In this document: positions 63,726-64,000 of the stretch, piece after piece
Position numbering within the stretch: position 1 is the first letter of the stretch
Layout: each line of letters begins with the position of its first letter
NCBI GenBank assembly: GCA_963811885.1
Contig: CAWETB010000015.1
Location: 310,001-374,000, forward strand
DNA length: 64,000 bases
Reading direction: 5' to 3'
Origin: Gaiellasilicea sp963811885
GTDB lineage: Bacteria; Actinomycetota; Thermoleophilia; Gaiellales; Gaiellaceae
Notes under the pieces: model-generated
Seen by the model: only the letters and a program-made list of their open reading frames with translations
Told to the model about the DNA's origin: nothing
The model's database searches: none
Translations under genes and position numbers: made by a program

Positions 63726-64000
63726 ATGATGACGAAGCTTCTGATCGGCCTGTTGGGGGCCGGTGTGATCGCAACGCGGCGGCTACGCCGCCGCGACCGG
63801 GCTCGAGACCGACCCGGCCCGCACCGTCTCGCTCCCCGGTGCCACGAGCACCGAGGACACGACGACGGCCGCGACCTCGGCCGCGACGACGACCGACGAT
63901 CTCAACGACGTCTCCGGCCCGTGCGACGAGGCGGAGCACCGGAACGATCCGCGCTGCACGGGCGCCGCGCACGCCGGCGCCGGCACCCGCGCCGGTCGTG
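63726..64000 (+). CDS. Secreted Thr/Ala-rich protein, partial (frameshifted)
   Basis: ATG 63726 with a GAGGAGG site 9 bp upstream. Signal-like MMTKLLIGLLGAGVIAT, then after a shift near 63772 AAATGLETDPARTVSLPGATSTEDTTTAATSAATTTDDLNDVSGPCDEAEHRNDPRCTGAAHAG. Low-complexity exported stalk with one Cys pair. It runs off the right edge. Outside the proposed island. Confidence 0.5.
   Translation, partial: MMTKLLIGLLGAGVIATRRLRRRDRARDRPGPHRLAPRCHEHRGHDDGRDLGRDDDRRSQRRLRPVRRGGAPERSALHGRRARRRRHPRRS

Overview
The window is one stretch of a very GC-rich chromosome. It has frequent GTG starts, actinobacterial protein families (BTAD/AfsR-type regulators, ROK proteins, a MEDS sensor, DUF3147, DUF1349) and a tRNA-Glu(CTC). 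I read it as an actinomycete-lineage bacterium, most likely of the Thermoleophilia type. That placement is inferred from protein style, not from a marker gene.

Layout. 1-7.8 kb: the end of a KAS III-like gene and a MaoC hydratase, then an MBL hydrolase and a MetE-like protein, then sugar genes (deoxyribose-phosphate aldolase, ROK kinase, SDR, Gfo/Idh/MocA oxidoreductase, TIM-barrel isomerase) and a phosphotransferase. 7.8-13.6 kb: a run of single small genes in both orientations, each bounded by a ~33-bp repeat that always lies on the + strand. 13.6-23.7 kb: a YecM-like protein, a MoaD-like/beta-propeller pair, a second sugar oxidoreductase, a SIS protein, and a ROK repressor divergent from a complete ribose-type ABC transporter. 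24-31.6 kb: mixed small genes. 31.9-39.6 kb: decayed surface, glycosyltransferase, methyltransferase and resistance-like genes with a PqqD protein. 40.4-43.4 kb: a large regulator joining an AfsR-like DNA-binding head to an extracellular propeller and an amino-acid-type binding domain. 43.7-46.0 kb: a glycogen-debranching enzyme. 46.3-51.3 kb: a second repeat-bounded run of small genes. 51.5-53.5 kb: a cyclase/AfsR-type regulator. 55.5-63.6 kb: a probable integrated island between a duplicated tRNA-Glu 3' end and the tRNA-Glu gene, with an integrase remnant next to the tRNA.

The sugar genes at 2.5-6.8 and 15.7-23.7 kb fit one catabolic theme: import by the ABC transporter, control by the ROK repressor, and oxidation, isomerisation, phosphorylation and aldol cleavage inside the cell. 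The strongest new signal is the directional repeat. I found about 22 copies, all in one orientation, clustered only where short accessory genes of resistance or tailoring type occur (adenylyltransferase, GNATs, VOC proteins, GyrI-like, cupin, beta-lactamase-related). Several copies form a hairpin with non-conserved upstream sequence. This resembles an integron-like cassette array or a single-strand-transposition relic, but it lacks a canonical attC site or an intact recombinase in the window.

Caution: many otherwise conserved genes carry single-base frameshifts. This may reflect uncorrected long-read errors rather than true decay, so coordinates of frameshifted genes describe the whole inferred locus.
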